A stretch of DNA of 64,000 nt, from positions 1 through 64,000 of the forward strand of contig JAZQKX010000036.1 in NCBI GenBank assembly GCA_045542355.1. The letters run 5' to 3'. This stretch comes from UMGS1532 sp045542355. Its GTDB lineage: Bacteria; Bacillota; Clostridia; Oscillospirales; Acutalibacteraceae. Each line of letters opens with the position of its first letter. Within the stretch, counting starts at the first letter, position 1. Under the pieces are notes generated by a model that was not told the DNA's origin, did not search any database, and saw only the letters and a program-made list of their open reading frames with translations. Of this stretch, positions 15,530 through 23,277 are shown piece by piece. A program made the position numbers and the translations under genes.

Positions 15530-16603
15530 CTATTTCAGGGTTGCAACCAAAGCGTTGCCCACAAGGGAAGCGGAATATTTTGCCTCCTCTATGGTGTTGC
15601 CGTTGGTGCCAAACTCGATGATTATAGAGCCTGTTGAAAGATTTTGATTCCAGCATCGGTCATAGGCAAGATATAGAGAACGGGCAAGACCTGGGTAAAG
15701 GGTCTCTATGTTTTCCTGTAGCTTTAGACCAAAGGAAAGGTTCTTCTCCCAGTTGGGGTAGTAATCCACGTTTCCTGTGTTGCTTCCCACGCATATCATA
15801 ACCTGCGCCGCCTTTTTCCCCTTAATCTCGGTTACAGGCTTTACAAGGTCGTCACCCTCTCCGATGGCGTCGCGGTGGATGTCCAGCACCACCTTGATGG
15901 TGGGATATTCTTTAAGATATTTCTCGACCGTGTTGTATGAACGGGTGTAGCTTCCCGAATAGGAGGGGTCGTCGTGGAGGGTTTTATCGTGTATCACCGA
16001 AATTCCCGCCTTTTTCAGCACACTTGTCAGCTTGTTGCCAACCCCGATTACATTCCTGCTTTCGTCCCCTGTCCGCGCCATGTCTTTCTTTGTGTAGTAG
16101 TCATCTTGACTTGCATAGTTTTCGGTGGCATGGGTGTGGACAATTAAGACCTGAGGGTCGTGGGTATCGGCAGACACCTTGAGGCTGTAGGCTTTGAGCA
16201 GACTGGTGATGCTTACATCCAGCCCAGTTCGGTTGTTTACGTAAACCTTGCCTTTTTTGAGGTTTGCGGTGGTGTAGGGGGAGAAAAACTGAGGTGTGAT
16301 GCTACCCAGCTTTTTCCCTGTAGAAGCGGCGGCGAGGGCAGAGGAGACCTTATCCGACACGGTGGCTTTACTGCTTTCAGCCACAGAGGAACTAACCGAG
16401 CCGGTCTCGGCAGAGGATACAGCCTCACTTACAGTCTCTATATAGGAGGGGGTAGACACCGTTTCGGTTTGGCTCGGTATCTCTTTTAACTCACTTGCAA
16501 GTGCCACCGCATCGTCACTATAGTTCAGGCAAAAAAGAGAGGAGCAAAGCAGAGAGCTGACCGACAGCACCGCCGCCACAGTCCTTTCCCACATTATGTT
16601 CAT
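15530..16603 (-). CDS. spoIIP: Stage II sporulation protein P
   Basis: The 357-aa protein has an N-terminal membrane segment (about 8-27), a Ser/Thr-rich low-complexity linker (about 40-100) and the SpoIIP amidase/endopeptidase domain with VHTHATE, LDIHRDA and IIEFGTNGN motifs holding the metal and catalytic residues. SpoIIP acts with SpoIID and SpoIIM in peptidoglycan hydrolysis during engulfment of the forespore. GGAGG lies 7 nt before the ATG. Its presence argues for a spore-forming lineage. A TTCATATT word upstream on its strand resembles a sigma-E -35, but no convincing -10 accompanies it. Confidence 0.93.
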   Translation of the reverse strand: MNIMWERTVAAVLSVSSLLCSSLFCLNYSDDAVALASELKEIPSQTETVSTPSYIETVSEAVSSAETGSVSSSVAESSKATVSDKVSSALAAASTGKKLGSITPQFFSPYTTANLKKGKVYVNNRTGLDVSITSLLKAYSLKVSADTHDPQVLIVHTHATENYASQDDYYTKKDMARTGDESRNVIGVGNKLTSVLKKAGISVIHDKTLHDDPSYSGSYTRSYNTVEKYLKEYPTIKVVLDIHRDAIGEGDDLVKPVTEIKGKKAAQVMICVGSNTGNVDYYPNWEKNLSFGLKLQENIETLYPGLARSLYLAYDRCWNQNLSTGSIIIEFGTNGNTIEEAKYSASLVGNALVATLK

Positions 16604-16673
16604 CCTATTACCTCCAGTTCTACATTATATATATTATGCTATGCCGATTAATATGAAACGGCGGTTGTTTTAC

Positions 16674-16702
16674 TTGCAATAAATAGGCGGATGTGGTATA
16701 CT
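16674..16702 (+). promoter_or_regulatory. Sigma-A promoter of the 6S-like RNA
   Basis: TTGCAA (16674-16679), N17, TATACT (16697-16702) predicts initiation at about 16707-16709, exactly at the first base of the long closing helix of the downstream RNA. Confidence 0.75.
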
Positions 16703-16706
16703 ATAT

Positions 16707-16919
16707 TTGCCAAATAATTTAAACAATCAGAAAATGGTGTAGTTTCTTTTTTATAGGAATATTATGCTCTTTTTTCCACTCCTAAATTTTGAATTTGGTA
16801 AAAATGCAAATTCCCAAATTAGGATGTGGAAGCTACTTCCATTCTAATGTTGATTTGTTTGGCGACAATCGGGTGTTTACGTTTTTCGGTGCGGTGACTT
16901 CGGTTGTCGCACTTTTTTT
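16707..16919 (+). ncRNA. Candidate 6S-like RNA (rod-shaped ncRNA)
   Basis: A promoter at 16674-16702 and a terminator at 16889-16919 bracket ~210 nt with no credible gene. The RNA closes on itself: an 11-bp outer helix (16707-16717/16855-16865), then AACA/TGTT, AGA/TCT, ATGG/CCAT and an 8-bp helix (16739-16746/16829-16836), a large 5'-side single-stranded stretch (16747-16775), then a CCAC-CCTAA/TTAGG-GTGG helix (16776-16785/16819-16829) and an apical GAATTTG/CAAATTC hairpin. Size, rod shape, central bubble and own promoter match 6S RNA, which traps sigma-A RNA polymerase. The asymmetric bubble and lack of a recognised primary motif keep this tentative. Confidence 0.5.
16889..16919 (+). terminator. 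Terminator of the 6S-like RNA
   Basis: A 10-bp stem with G-U pairs (16889-16898/16903-16912), a TTCG tetraloop and T7. Confidence 0.88.
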
Positions 16920-16963
16920 ATTTTGTATGCATAGCATATGCTTTGTCGCCAAACCGCGTATGC

Positions 16964-17001
16964 AAAAGAGGGAGTCTTAGAAATAAGACTCCCTCTTTTT
17001 G
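16964..17001. terminator. Terminator of trxB
   Basis: A 16-bp perfect stem (16964-16979/16984-16999) with a GAAA loop, flanked by A and T runs, lies 12 nt after the trxB stop on the minus strand. Confidence 0.92.
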
Positions 17002-17012
17002 GTTGGTTGAAT

Positions 17013-17912
17013 TTAGTTTTCCAGATAGTCACAAGCGGCGAGGGCGGCTATCGCGCCATCGGCGGCGGCAGTTGCCACCTGACGAATCTTCTTAGAACGG
17101 CAATCTCCAGCCACAAATATACCCTCGGCGGTGGTGAGACAATCCTCGCCCGAATCCACATAGCCGTAGGAATTAAGGGCTATGTGCTCCGAGAAAGGCT
17201 CGTTCTGGGGGATGAGACCGATGGCAACGAACATACCGTCGATTTTGAGCTCGGTTGTTTCACCCGCTGAGTTTTTAAGGATAATAGATTCTAATTCACT
17301 TTCTCCGCGGAGCTCTTCAACAACCGTGCCGAGAATGGTTTCCACATTCTCCTTGGCTTTAAGCTGTTCCTGAAGCTTTTCTTCCCCTGTGAAATAGTCG
17401 AGATTCTGCACCACATAAACCTTTTGGGCAAGGTCGGAGAGGAGTAAAGCCTCCTGCAGAGCCGAATTGCCACCGCCGATTACGGCAACGGTTTTTCCGC
17501 TATAGAAAGCGCCGTCACACACCGCGCAAAAAGAGATACCCTCGCCCACAAATTCTTCCTCGCGGGGGAGACCCAACATTCTGTGCTTGGCACCCGTGGC
17601 AATTATAAGGGCTTTTCCCTCGAATTCACCGCAATCGGTGACAACGGTTTTAATCTCTCCATTTTTGATTTCGGTCACCTCGGCGCACTCTACATCGGCG
17701 CCCTGCTCCAGCACCTGCTCCACCAGCTTTTCGTCAAATTCATTTCCCGAAAGAGCAAGAAAGCCGGGGATATTCTCAACCTTGGGAGAGTAGGTTATCT
17801 GTCCGCCAAAGGTACCCTTTTCGATAACCATCACTGTTTTGTTGGCTCGACGGGCATAGAGGGCGGCGGTGAGTCCTGCAGGACCGCCACCAATTATAAT
17901 AATGTCATACAT
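17013..17912 (-). CDS. trxB: Thioredoxin reductase (NADPH)
   Basis: The 299-aa flavoprotein passes electrons from NADPH through FAD and a CX2C disulfide to thioredoxin-like proteins. It has the FAD-binding GGGPAGLTAA (8-17), redox CAVCDG (Cys129, Cys132), the NADPH-binding GGGNSALQEA and the terminal GIFVAGD segment. AAGGAGA precedes the ATG. It lies directly downstream of nrdD, whose C-terminal domain is itself thioredoxin-like. A box resembling the NrdR-like sites of nrdD sits in the gap (17973-17987), which suggests shared control and a direct electron route to NrdD. Confidence 0.95.
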   Translation of the reverse strand: MYDIIIIGGGPAGLTAALYARRANKTVMVIEKGTFGGQITYSPKVENIPGFLALSGNEFDEKLVEQVLEQGADVECAEVTEIKNGEIKTVVTDCGEFEGKALIIATGAKHRMLGLPREEEFVGEGISFCAVCDGAFYSGKTVAVIGGGNSALQEALLLSDLAQKVYVVQNLDYFTGEEKLQEQLKAKENVETILGTVVEELRGESELESIILKNSAGETTELKIDGMFVAIGLIPQNEPFSEHIALNSYGYVDSGEDCLTTAEGIFVAGDCRSKKIRQVATAAADGAIAALAACDYLEN

Positions 17913-17937
17913 AATATTTCTCCTTGATATCTATCGC

Positions 17938-17965
17938 AAAGGCTTCCCGCAAAGGGGAAGCCTTT
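17938..17965 (-). terminator. Hairpin between nrdD and trxB
   Basis: An 11-bp perfect stem (17938-17948/17955-17965) follows nrdD. The T run after it is only 3 nt, so termination may be partial and trxB may be reached by read-through. Confidence 0.55.
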
Positions 17966-17972
17966 GAATTTT

Positions 17973-17987
17973 ACAAAATATCTTGTG
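17973..17987 (-). promoter_or_regulatory. NrdR-like box upstream of trxB
   Basis: CACAAGATATTTTGT on the minus strand differs from the two boxes at the nrdD promoter at only a few positions. It sits ~60 nt before the trxB start codon. Confidence 0.4.
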
Positions 17988-17992
17988 CCAGT

Positions 17993-20359
17993 TTATGCAT
18001 TAAGCAACTTTTTGATATCCGAAACGCCGATGTATTTACCGATTTCGCCGTTTGCTACAACAACCAATGTGGGGGCTGTCTTAACACCTAAAGAGGTGGC
18101 AAGTTCTGCGTTTTCGTTTGCCAACATTTTTGTATAAGCCACTCCCGCTTTGTCGAGCTGAGCACAGGCTATCTTACAGTTGGGACAGGTGGCGGTGGTG
18201 AAGAGGTAGTTGCCGTCAGCGAGTTCGTTAGTACCGCAGTCGCAGGTATCTTCAGCCTCAAGAACACCATCGTGGGTGAGCTTGGAGTTTTCGATATCGT
18301 AAACCTTACGCTCCTTGTATTCCTGAGTCTTGCCGTCGTTCCAGTTCTGAACGGGACGGTAGTAGCCTGTGATACGGCTGTAGACCTCGGTTGCCTCTCC
18401 GCAGTCGGGACAGGTGTAAACCTCACCCTGAATATAACCATGATTCTTACATACCGAGTAGGTGGGGGAGAGGGTGTAGTAAGGCAGACGGTAGTTTTCG
18501 GCAATCTTTCTAACAAGGTTTGCGGCGGCTTTCCAATCGGGAAGCTTTTCACCTAAGAATGCGTGGAAAACTGTACCTGATGTATAAAGAGTCTGGAGCT
18601 CATCCTGAACATCGAGGGCGGTGAAGATATCCTCTGTGTAGCCAACAGGCAGGTGGGAGGAGTTAGTGTAGTAAGGAGTGTCACCCTCGCCATTTCCGGC
18701 GGTTATGATGTCGGGATAGTGAGAAAGGTCGTGCTTAGCAAGACGGAATGCGGTGGACTCGGCGGGGGTAGCCTCTAGGTTGTAGAGGTCGCCGTACTGC
18801 ACCTGATAGTCGGAAAGTCTTTCGCGCATGTGGTTGAGCACATCTTTTGTGAATTCCTGTGTTTCCTTGTGGGTCAAATCTTTTTTGAGCCACTTGGCAT
18901 TTAAGCCAACCTCGTTCATACCAACAAGTCCTATGGTGGAGAAGTGGTTGTTAAAGGTGCCGAGGTAACGCTTGGTGTAGGGATAAAGTCCTGCGTCGAG
19001 AAGCTTTGTGATAACGTCTCTCTTAACCTTTAAAGAACGAGCGGAAATATCCATCATCTTATCGAGACGGGCGTAGAAGTCAGCCTCGTCCTTGGCAAGA
19101 TAGGCAATTCTCGGCATATTGATTGTAACAACACCAACAGAGCCTGTGGACTCACCGCTACCGAAGAAGCCACCAGACTTTTTACGGAGCTCTCTGAGGT
19201 CGAGACGGAGACGACAGCACATACTTCTTACGTCGCTGGGCTCCATGTCGCTGTTGATATAGTTTGAAAAATAGGGAGTGCCGTATTTAGAGGTCATCTC
19301 AAAGAGAAGCTTGTTGTTCTCGGTTTCGGACCAGTCGAAATCGCGGGTGATTGAATAGGTAGGAATGGGATATTGGAAGCCTCTGCCGTTGGCATCGCCC
19401 TCAATCATAACCTCGATAAAGGCGCGGTTTACCATATCCATTTCTTTCTGACAGTCTTTATATTTAAAGTCTACCTCTTTACCGCCTACGATACAGTTAA
19501 GCTCGGCAAGGTCACGAGGCACAACCCAGTCAAGAGTGATGTTGGTGAAGGGAGACTGAGTACCCCAACGGCTGGGGGTGTTTACGCCGTAGATAAAGGA
19601 CTCAATGCATTTCTTAACCTGATTGTAGGAAAGGTTGTCCACCTTTACAAAGGGCGCTAAATATGTATCAAAGGAGGAGAAAGCCTGAGCGCCTGCCCAT
19701 TCGTTCTGCATGATACCAAGGAAGTTTACCATCTGGTTGCAGAGGGTGGCGAGGTGACTTGCGGGAGCGGAGGTGATTTTGCCTCTTACACCGCCGAGAC
19801 CCTCCTGAATCAACTGCTTTAAGGACCAACCTGCACAGTAGCCTGTGAGCATAGAAAGGTCGTGGATGTGGATATCGGCGTTTCTGTGGGCGTTGCCGAT
19901 TTCGTCATCGTAGATTTCAGAAAGCCAATAGTTGGCTGTAACGGCGCCTGAGTTAGAAAGGATAAGACCGCCAACAGAATATGTAACGGTGGAGTTCTCC
20001 TTAACGCGCCAGTCGTTGCTGCCGAGATAGTTGTCCACAATCTTCTTGTAGTCAACCATTGTGGCGTTAAGGTTGCGGATATTTTCTCTCTGACGGCGGT
20101 AGATGATGTATGCTTTGGCAACATCGTCGTAGCCAGCCTTGATGAGCACAGACTCGGCGCTATCCTGAATATGTTCAACCGAAATGGCATTATCCTGGAT
20201 TTTGGGCTCAAAATCGGCGGTAACCTTAAGGGTTAAAAAGTCGATGATATCGGGGGTGAATTGGCGGTTACAGGCTTCGAATGCCTGGGTGATAGCTGTG
20301 CTGATTTTGCTTAGGGTAAACGGCGCTAATTTGCCGTCACGTTTAAGTACGCTATACAT
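17993..20359 (-). CDS. nrdD: Anaerobic ribonucleoside-triphosphate reductase with fused thioredoxin-fold domain
   Basis: This 788-aa class III reductase makes dNTPs without oxygen, using a glycyl radical installed by NrdG. It has an N-terminal ATP-cone (about 1-85), an active-site cysteine in GYCAGWS, the RSMCCRLRLDL segment, CPDCG zinc-type cysteines and the radical loop RITGYYRP with the glycine at about residue 665. The last 71 residues (about 718-788) are a thioredoxin/glutaredoxin-like domain with a CPNC active site and the cis-proline TAPT. Most NrdD proteins end at the radical domain; this fusion may supply the reductant. I start at ATG 20359, which has AAGGAGAG 7 nt upstream; the ATG at 20380 has only a weak site. 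Confidence 0.94.
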   Translation of the reverse strand: MYSVLKRDGKLAPFTLSKISTAITQAFEACNRQFTPDIIDFLTLKVTADFEPKIQDNAISVEHIQDSAESVLIKAGYDDVAKAYIIYRRQRENIRNLNATMVDYKKIVDNYLGSNDWRVKENSTVTYSVGGLILSNSGAVTANYWLSEIYDDEIGNAHRNADIHIHDLSMLTGYCAGWSLKQLIQEGLGGVRGKITSAPASHLATLCNQMVNFLGIMQNEWAGAQAFSSFDTYLAPFVKVDNLSYNQVKKCIESFIYGVNTPSRWGTQSPFTNITLDWVVPRDLAELNCIVGGKEVDFKYKDCQKEMDMVNRAFIEVMIEGDANGRGFQYPIPTYSITRDFDWSETENNKLLFEMTSKYGTPYFSNYINSDMEPSDVRSMCCRLRLDLRELRKKSGGFFGSGESTGSVGVVTINMPRIAYLAKDEADFYARLDKMMDISARSLKVKRDVITKLLDAGLYPYTKRYLGTFNNHFSTIGLVGMNEVGLNAKWLKKDLTHKETQEFTKDVLNHMRERLSDYQVQYGDLYNLEATPAESTAFRLAKHDLSHYPDIITAGNGEGDTPYYTNSSHLPVGYTEDIFTALDVQDELQTLYTSGTVFHAFLGEKLPDWKAAANLVRKIAENYRLPYYTLSPTYSVCKNHGYIQGEVYTCPDCGEATEVYSRITGYYRPVQNWNDGKTQEYKERKVYDIENSKLTHDGVLEAEDTCDCGTNELADGNYLFTTATCPNCKIACAQLDKAGVAYTKMLANENAELATSLGVKTAPTLVVVANGEIGKYIGVSDIKKLLNA

Positions 20360-20387
20360 TTTACTACTCTCCTTATTCATAAATTTT

Positions 20388-20403
20388 CCACTATATCTTG
20401 TGG
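20388..20403. promoter_or_regulatory. NrdR-like box 1 (downstream of the nrdD start point)
   Basis: CCACTATATCTTGTGG is an imperfect 16-bp palindrome close to the NrdR consensus ACACWATATATWGTGT. It lies 33 bp (about three helical turns) from box 2, the paired arrangement known for NrdR. Confidence 0.65.
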
Positions 20404-20415
20404 GAGCCGTTCATC

Positions 20416-20444
20416 ATTATACAATATATCTTGTGCTGTGTCAA
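20416..20444 (-). promoter_or_regulatory. Sigma-A promoter of nrdD
   Basis: On the minus strand TTGACA (20439-20444), N17, TATAAT (20416-20421) is a perfect consensus promoter. NrdR-like box 2 fills the spacer, so repressor binding would exclude polymerase. Confidence 0.85.
20421..20436. promoter_or_regulatory. NrdR-like box 2 (between -35 and -10)
   Basis: ACAATATATCTTGTGC matches the NrdR consensus and shares 13 of 14 core positions with box 1. No nrdR gene lies in the window. Confidence 0.65.
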
Positions 20445-20447
20445 TAT

Positions 20448-20494
20448 AAAAAACACTATATTTTGTAATAATTTGCAAAATATAGTGCTTTTTT
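20448..20494. terminator. Terminator of nrdG with NrdR-box-like arms
   Basis: A 12-bp perfect stem CACTATATTTTG/CAAAATATAGTG (20454-20465/20476-20487) is flanked by A6 and T6. Each arm also resembles an NrdR half-palindrome, like the boxes 20-60 bp away. Confidence 0.85.
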
Positions 20495-20520
20495 GTCAAC
20501 TGTCTTTTAATGCTGTAGTG

Positions 20521-21210
20521 TTAAGCGCCTCTGATTTGTGCATTAGGTACAAACGCTGTCGCGCAACGCTTCATTTCTTCTAAAGCTTCGGGTGCGTGGG
20601 CGGAAAAACCTGCGCCGATAAGATTGCCCGAATCCACAAAATTCTGCAAAAAATATCTTTTGCAGGGGGAAATCCACTCTGCTAAGCTGGAGATGTCCTC
20701 GGTTTCGTGGAGACCTTTTACAACGGTTGTGCGGAATTCGTAGTCCACACCGCAGGTCTTTATTATATGTATGCTCTTTTCTATATCCTCTATGGAGATT
20801 TCTGCTCCCGCGGTCTCGCTGTAGCGCTCTCGGGAATTCTTAATATCCATGGCGATATAGTCTACAAGACCTTTATCTATGAGAGGTTTTAGCTTTTCGG
20901 GTCGGCTTCCGTTGGTGTCTAATTTAACCTTATATCCCAGAGTCTTGATTTCCACCATGAACTCCTCTATGTCGTTCTGCAAAAGGGGCTCACCCCCTGT
21001 GATACAAACACCGTCGAGAAGCCCCGCCCGTTTTTTCAGAAAGGAGATTATCTCCTCGGGGGGAATGGTGTCAGAGTCGTCTATCTTGGTGACCAGCCCC
21101 GCGTTGTGGCAAAAGGGACAGCGGAAGTTACACCCCGCTGTGAAAATGGTACAGGCGGTGTGCCCTGGGTAATCCAACAGGGTTAGTTTCTGAAGTCCGT
21201 TTATCTTCAT
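20521..21210 (-). CDS. nrdG: Anaerobic ribonucleotide reductase activating protein
   Basis: The 229-aa radical-SAM activase abstracts hydrogen from the NrdD glycine. The cluster motif is CNFRCPFC (Cys27, Cys31, Cys34), followed by the GGEPLL motif. It resembles the longer NrdG form found in Clostridia. It starts 4 nt after the stop of the K+ channel gene, so these two share an mRNA. A terminator separates it from the nrdD promoter, so activase and reductase are expressed from different promoters although adjacent. Confidence 0.93.
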   Translation of the reverse strand: MKINGLQKLTLLDYPGHTACTIFTAGCNFRCPFCHNAGLVTKIDDSDTIPPEEIISFLKKRAGLLDGVCITGGEPLLQNDIEEFMVEIKTLGYKVKLDTNGSRPEKLKPLIDKGLVDYIAMDIKNSRERYSETAGAEISIEDIEKSIHIIKTCGVDYEFRTTVVKGLHETEDISSLAEWISPCKRYFLQNFVDSGNLIGAGFSAHAPEALEEMKRCATAFVPNAQIRGA

Positions 21211-21214
21211 TTTA

Positions 21215-21934
21215 TCAGTCCTCGATTCGGTGGCGGTTGATTTCGTGTAGGCAACCCGCCGTGATGATGCCTGTGGGCAGGGCGATTATACCCAGACTCA
21301 GCACCGAGGAAATCATGGTGAAAAGTCTGCCCACCGTAGACACAGGATAGATGTCGCCGTAGCCAACCGAGGTCAGTCCCATTGTGGCGCAGTAGAGGGC
21401 GTCGAAAAAGGTGGGGAAGGTCTCTGGCTCAACGTTGAAAAGTATCAGCGCCGACACACCGATATAGGAGGCGGCAATACCGCCAACGGTAATGAGGAGC
21501 TTCCTTTGGTCCCGAAAAACGTGGCGGATGATTCGCACACTTTTTGAATAGCGGATGAATCTGAACAAACGGATGGCTCTCAGCGCTTTCAGGAACTTCA
21601 CCATTTTAAGAATTTTGAGTGTGGAGTGCAGCGGGGTGATAGAGGGGAGTATGGAAAGCAGGTCTATTAAAGCCAAGGGCGTGAAAGGATAAACAAGAAA
21701 GGGTTTTATGCCGTTTTTGTGTAGCTTTATGTCGGCAACCGAGACTCGCAATATGTAGTCGATTATGAATATAGATACGGTTATCTTGTCGGTTATTTGA
21801 AAAAGCAGATAATCCTCCTTGAATGCCAAGGGAATAAGGCTGATTATAACCGATGCCATAATTACCGCGCTGTAGATTCGGTGGGGCAGACTGTGGCTGG
21901 GGGAATCGATTATTTCGTAGATGTGTTTTCTCAT
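21215..21934 (-). CDS. Voltage-gated potassium channel family protein
   Basis: The 239-aa protein has six predicted membrane segments, an S4-like helix with regularly spaced arginines (KALRAIRLFRFIRYSK, about 115-132) and the K+ selectivity filter TSVGYGD (188-194) between the last two helices. No C-terminal RCK domain is present, only a short tail, so gating is probably voltage-based. GGAGG lies 12 nt before the ATG. It heads an operon with nrdG; a functional link between the two is not obvious. Confidence 0.9.
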   Translation of the reverse strand: MRKHIYEIIDSPSHSLPHRIYSAVIMASVIISLIPLAFKEDYLLFQITDKITVSIFIIDYILRVSVADIKLHKNGIKPFLVYPFTPLALIDLLSILPSITPLHSTLKILKMVKFLKALRAIRLFRFIRYSKSVRIIRHVFRDQRKLLITVGGIAASYIGVSALILFNVEPETFPTFFDALYCATMGLTSVGYGDIYPVSTVGRLFTMISSVLSLGIIALPTGIITAGCLHEINRHRIED

Positions 21935-21983
21935 GAGTCTTTAGTTCCTCCAAATATTGGATTGTTGTGGACGATATGAATTT

Positions 21984-22012
21984 ATTATACATGACTCGAC
22001 CTGTTTCGTCAA
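21984..22012 (-). promoter_or_regulatory. Sigma-A promoter of the K+ channel-nrdG operon
   Basis: On the minus strand TTGACG (22007-22012), N17, TATAAT (21984-21989). I see no NrdR-like box here. Confidence 0.75.
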
Positions 22013-22082
22013 ATGGTGGATTAACAATACCCCGTCCTAGTTCATATTATATATATGAAAAGGTTAGGAAAGGATTGATATT

Positions 22083-23174
22083 ATGAAAAGTGAGCTTAGC
22101 TCTGCTCCCATGTTTTTTCTGGGGGCAAATTCACCCAAGGGATTCATTTCCCGCTTTGGCGAAAGCTTTCGCCACGGCGACGGTTGGCATACATATATAA
22201 TAAAGGGCGGTCCCGGAGCCGGCAAATCCACCCTGATGAAAAGGGTTGCATCTTTCTTTTTGAAAAAGGGAGCTCGTTGCCACCTCTGTCCTTGCTCCTC
22301 CGACCCCAACTCCCTGGACGGGGTTATTTTTCCGGATATGAGGGTAACCTTACTTGACGGCACCGCACCCCATGTGGTGGAGCCGAAATACCCAGGCGCC
22401 ATAGAGGAAATAGTTAATTTAGGTGACTGTTGGGATGTGAGCAAACTTCGGGAGAACGAGGCGGAAATAATAAGGCTCACCGACCAGAATCGGGAATATC
22501 ACCGCCGTGCCTCCGATTATCTTCGCGCCGCAGGGTGTATTTTAAATGACACCGCCGAGTTGGCTACTGGGTGTTGCGATATAGAAAAGGCAGAAAAATA
22601 TGGCCATTCTCTGGCTCACCGCATGATACCTAAAGCTCGGCGAAAAGGCGAAGAATGGCGGAGATATCTTAGCGCCGTGACTCCTATGGGACACATATTC
22701 TATAAGACAACATTTTCGAAGCTGTGCGACGATGTGGCGGTGATTTCCGACGAATACGGCGCCGCCTCAGGGACGATTTTATCGGCGGTGAGGGATTTTG
22801 CTCTGGACAGCGGTCACGAGATAATCACCTGTCTTTGCCCACTTTCTGAGGGAGAGAAAATCGAACATATCATCATCCCCGCTTTAAGGGTGGGCTTTGC
22901 CACAGCAAACCGCTATCACAAAATAGAGAGCGAACGACGGGTGGTACATGCAAGAAGATTTATGGATATGTCGGCTCTGCATGAGGAAAAGTCACATTTA
23001 AGCTTTAATCGACGAGCCTCGGCAGATATGTTGCTTTCCGCCGTCGAAACCTTGTCAGAAGCCAAGGATACCCACGACAGCTTGGAAGCACAATACATTT
23101 CCGCCATGAATTTCGAGGCAATCAACAAAACCACCGAAGACGTGGTGAAGAAGATAATAGCTTTGGGCAACTGA
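22083..23174 (+). CDS. P-loop ATPase of the PRK06851 type, unknown function
   Basis: The 363-aa protein opens with MFFLGANSPKGFISRF and has a Walker A motif GGPGAGKSTLMKR (about 42-54), matching an uncharacterised ATPase group frequent in spore-forming Clostridia and Bacilli. In that family the fold is duplicated, and the second half here lacks an intact P-loop. The start has AGGAAAGGA upstream. It is a single-gene unit facing away from the K+ channel operon, with a hairpin directly after the stop. Confidence 0.65.
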   Translation: MKSELSSAPMFFLGANSPKGFISRFGESFRHGDGWHTYIIKGGPGAGKSTLMKRVASFFLKKGARCHLCPCSSDPNSLDGVIFPDMRVTLLDGTAPHVVEPKYPGAIEEIVNLGDCWDVSKLRENEAEIIRLTDQNREYHRRASDYLRAAGCILNDTAELATGCCDIEKAEKYGHSLAHRMIPKARRKGEEWRRYLSAVTPMGHIFYKTTFSKLCDDVAVISDEYGAASGTILSAVRDFALDSGHEIITCLCPLSEGEKIEHIIIPALRVGFATANRYHKIESERRVVHARRFMDMSALHEEKSHLSFNRRASADMLLSAVETLSEAKDTHDSLEAQYISAMNFEAINKTTEDVVKKIIALGN

Positions 23175-23183
23175 CATAAAACA

Positions 23184-23212
23184 AGACGTCTTACCATATC
23201 GGTGAGACGTCT
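23184..23212 (+). terminator. Hairpin terminator after the ATPase gene
   Basis: A 12-bp stem with one G-U pair (23184-23195/23201-23212) lies 9 nt after the stop codon. The following T tract is interrupted, so strength is uncertain. Confidence 0.6.
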
Positions 23213-23259
23213 ATTTACAAAATATATTGAGAATCAACAAGCTCAACAATACAGAAGAT

Positions 23260-23277
23260 TGTACGATTAATCGTACA
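23260..23277. repeat. Perfect 18-bp palindrome TGTACGATTAATCGTACA, copy A
   Basis: The palindrome abuts the rsmI stop codon. Near-identical copies lie at 24142-24159 and 31481-31498. It has no adjacent T run, so it is not a normal terminator. Confidence 0.7.

Noticed and set aside
15339..15656. A 105-codon minus-strand frame overlapping spoIIP
   Set aside because: Its 3' part runs through AT-rich non-coding DNA and the r-shifted frame of spoIIP; no family or start signal.
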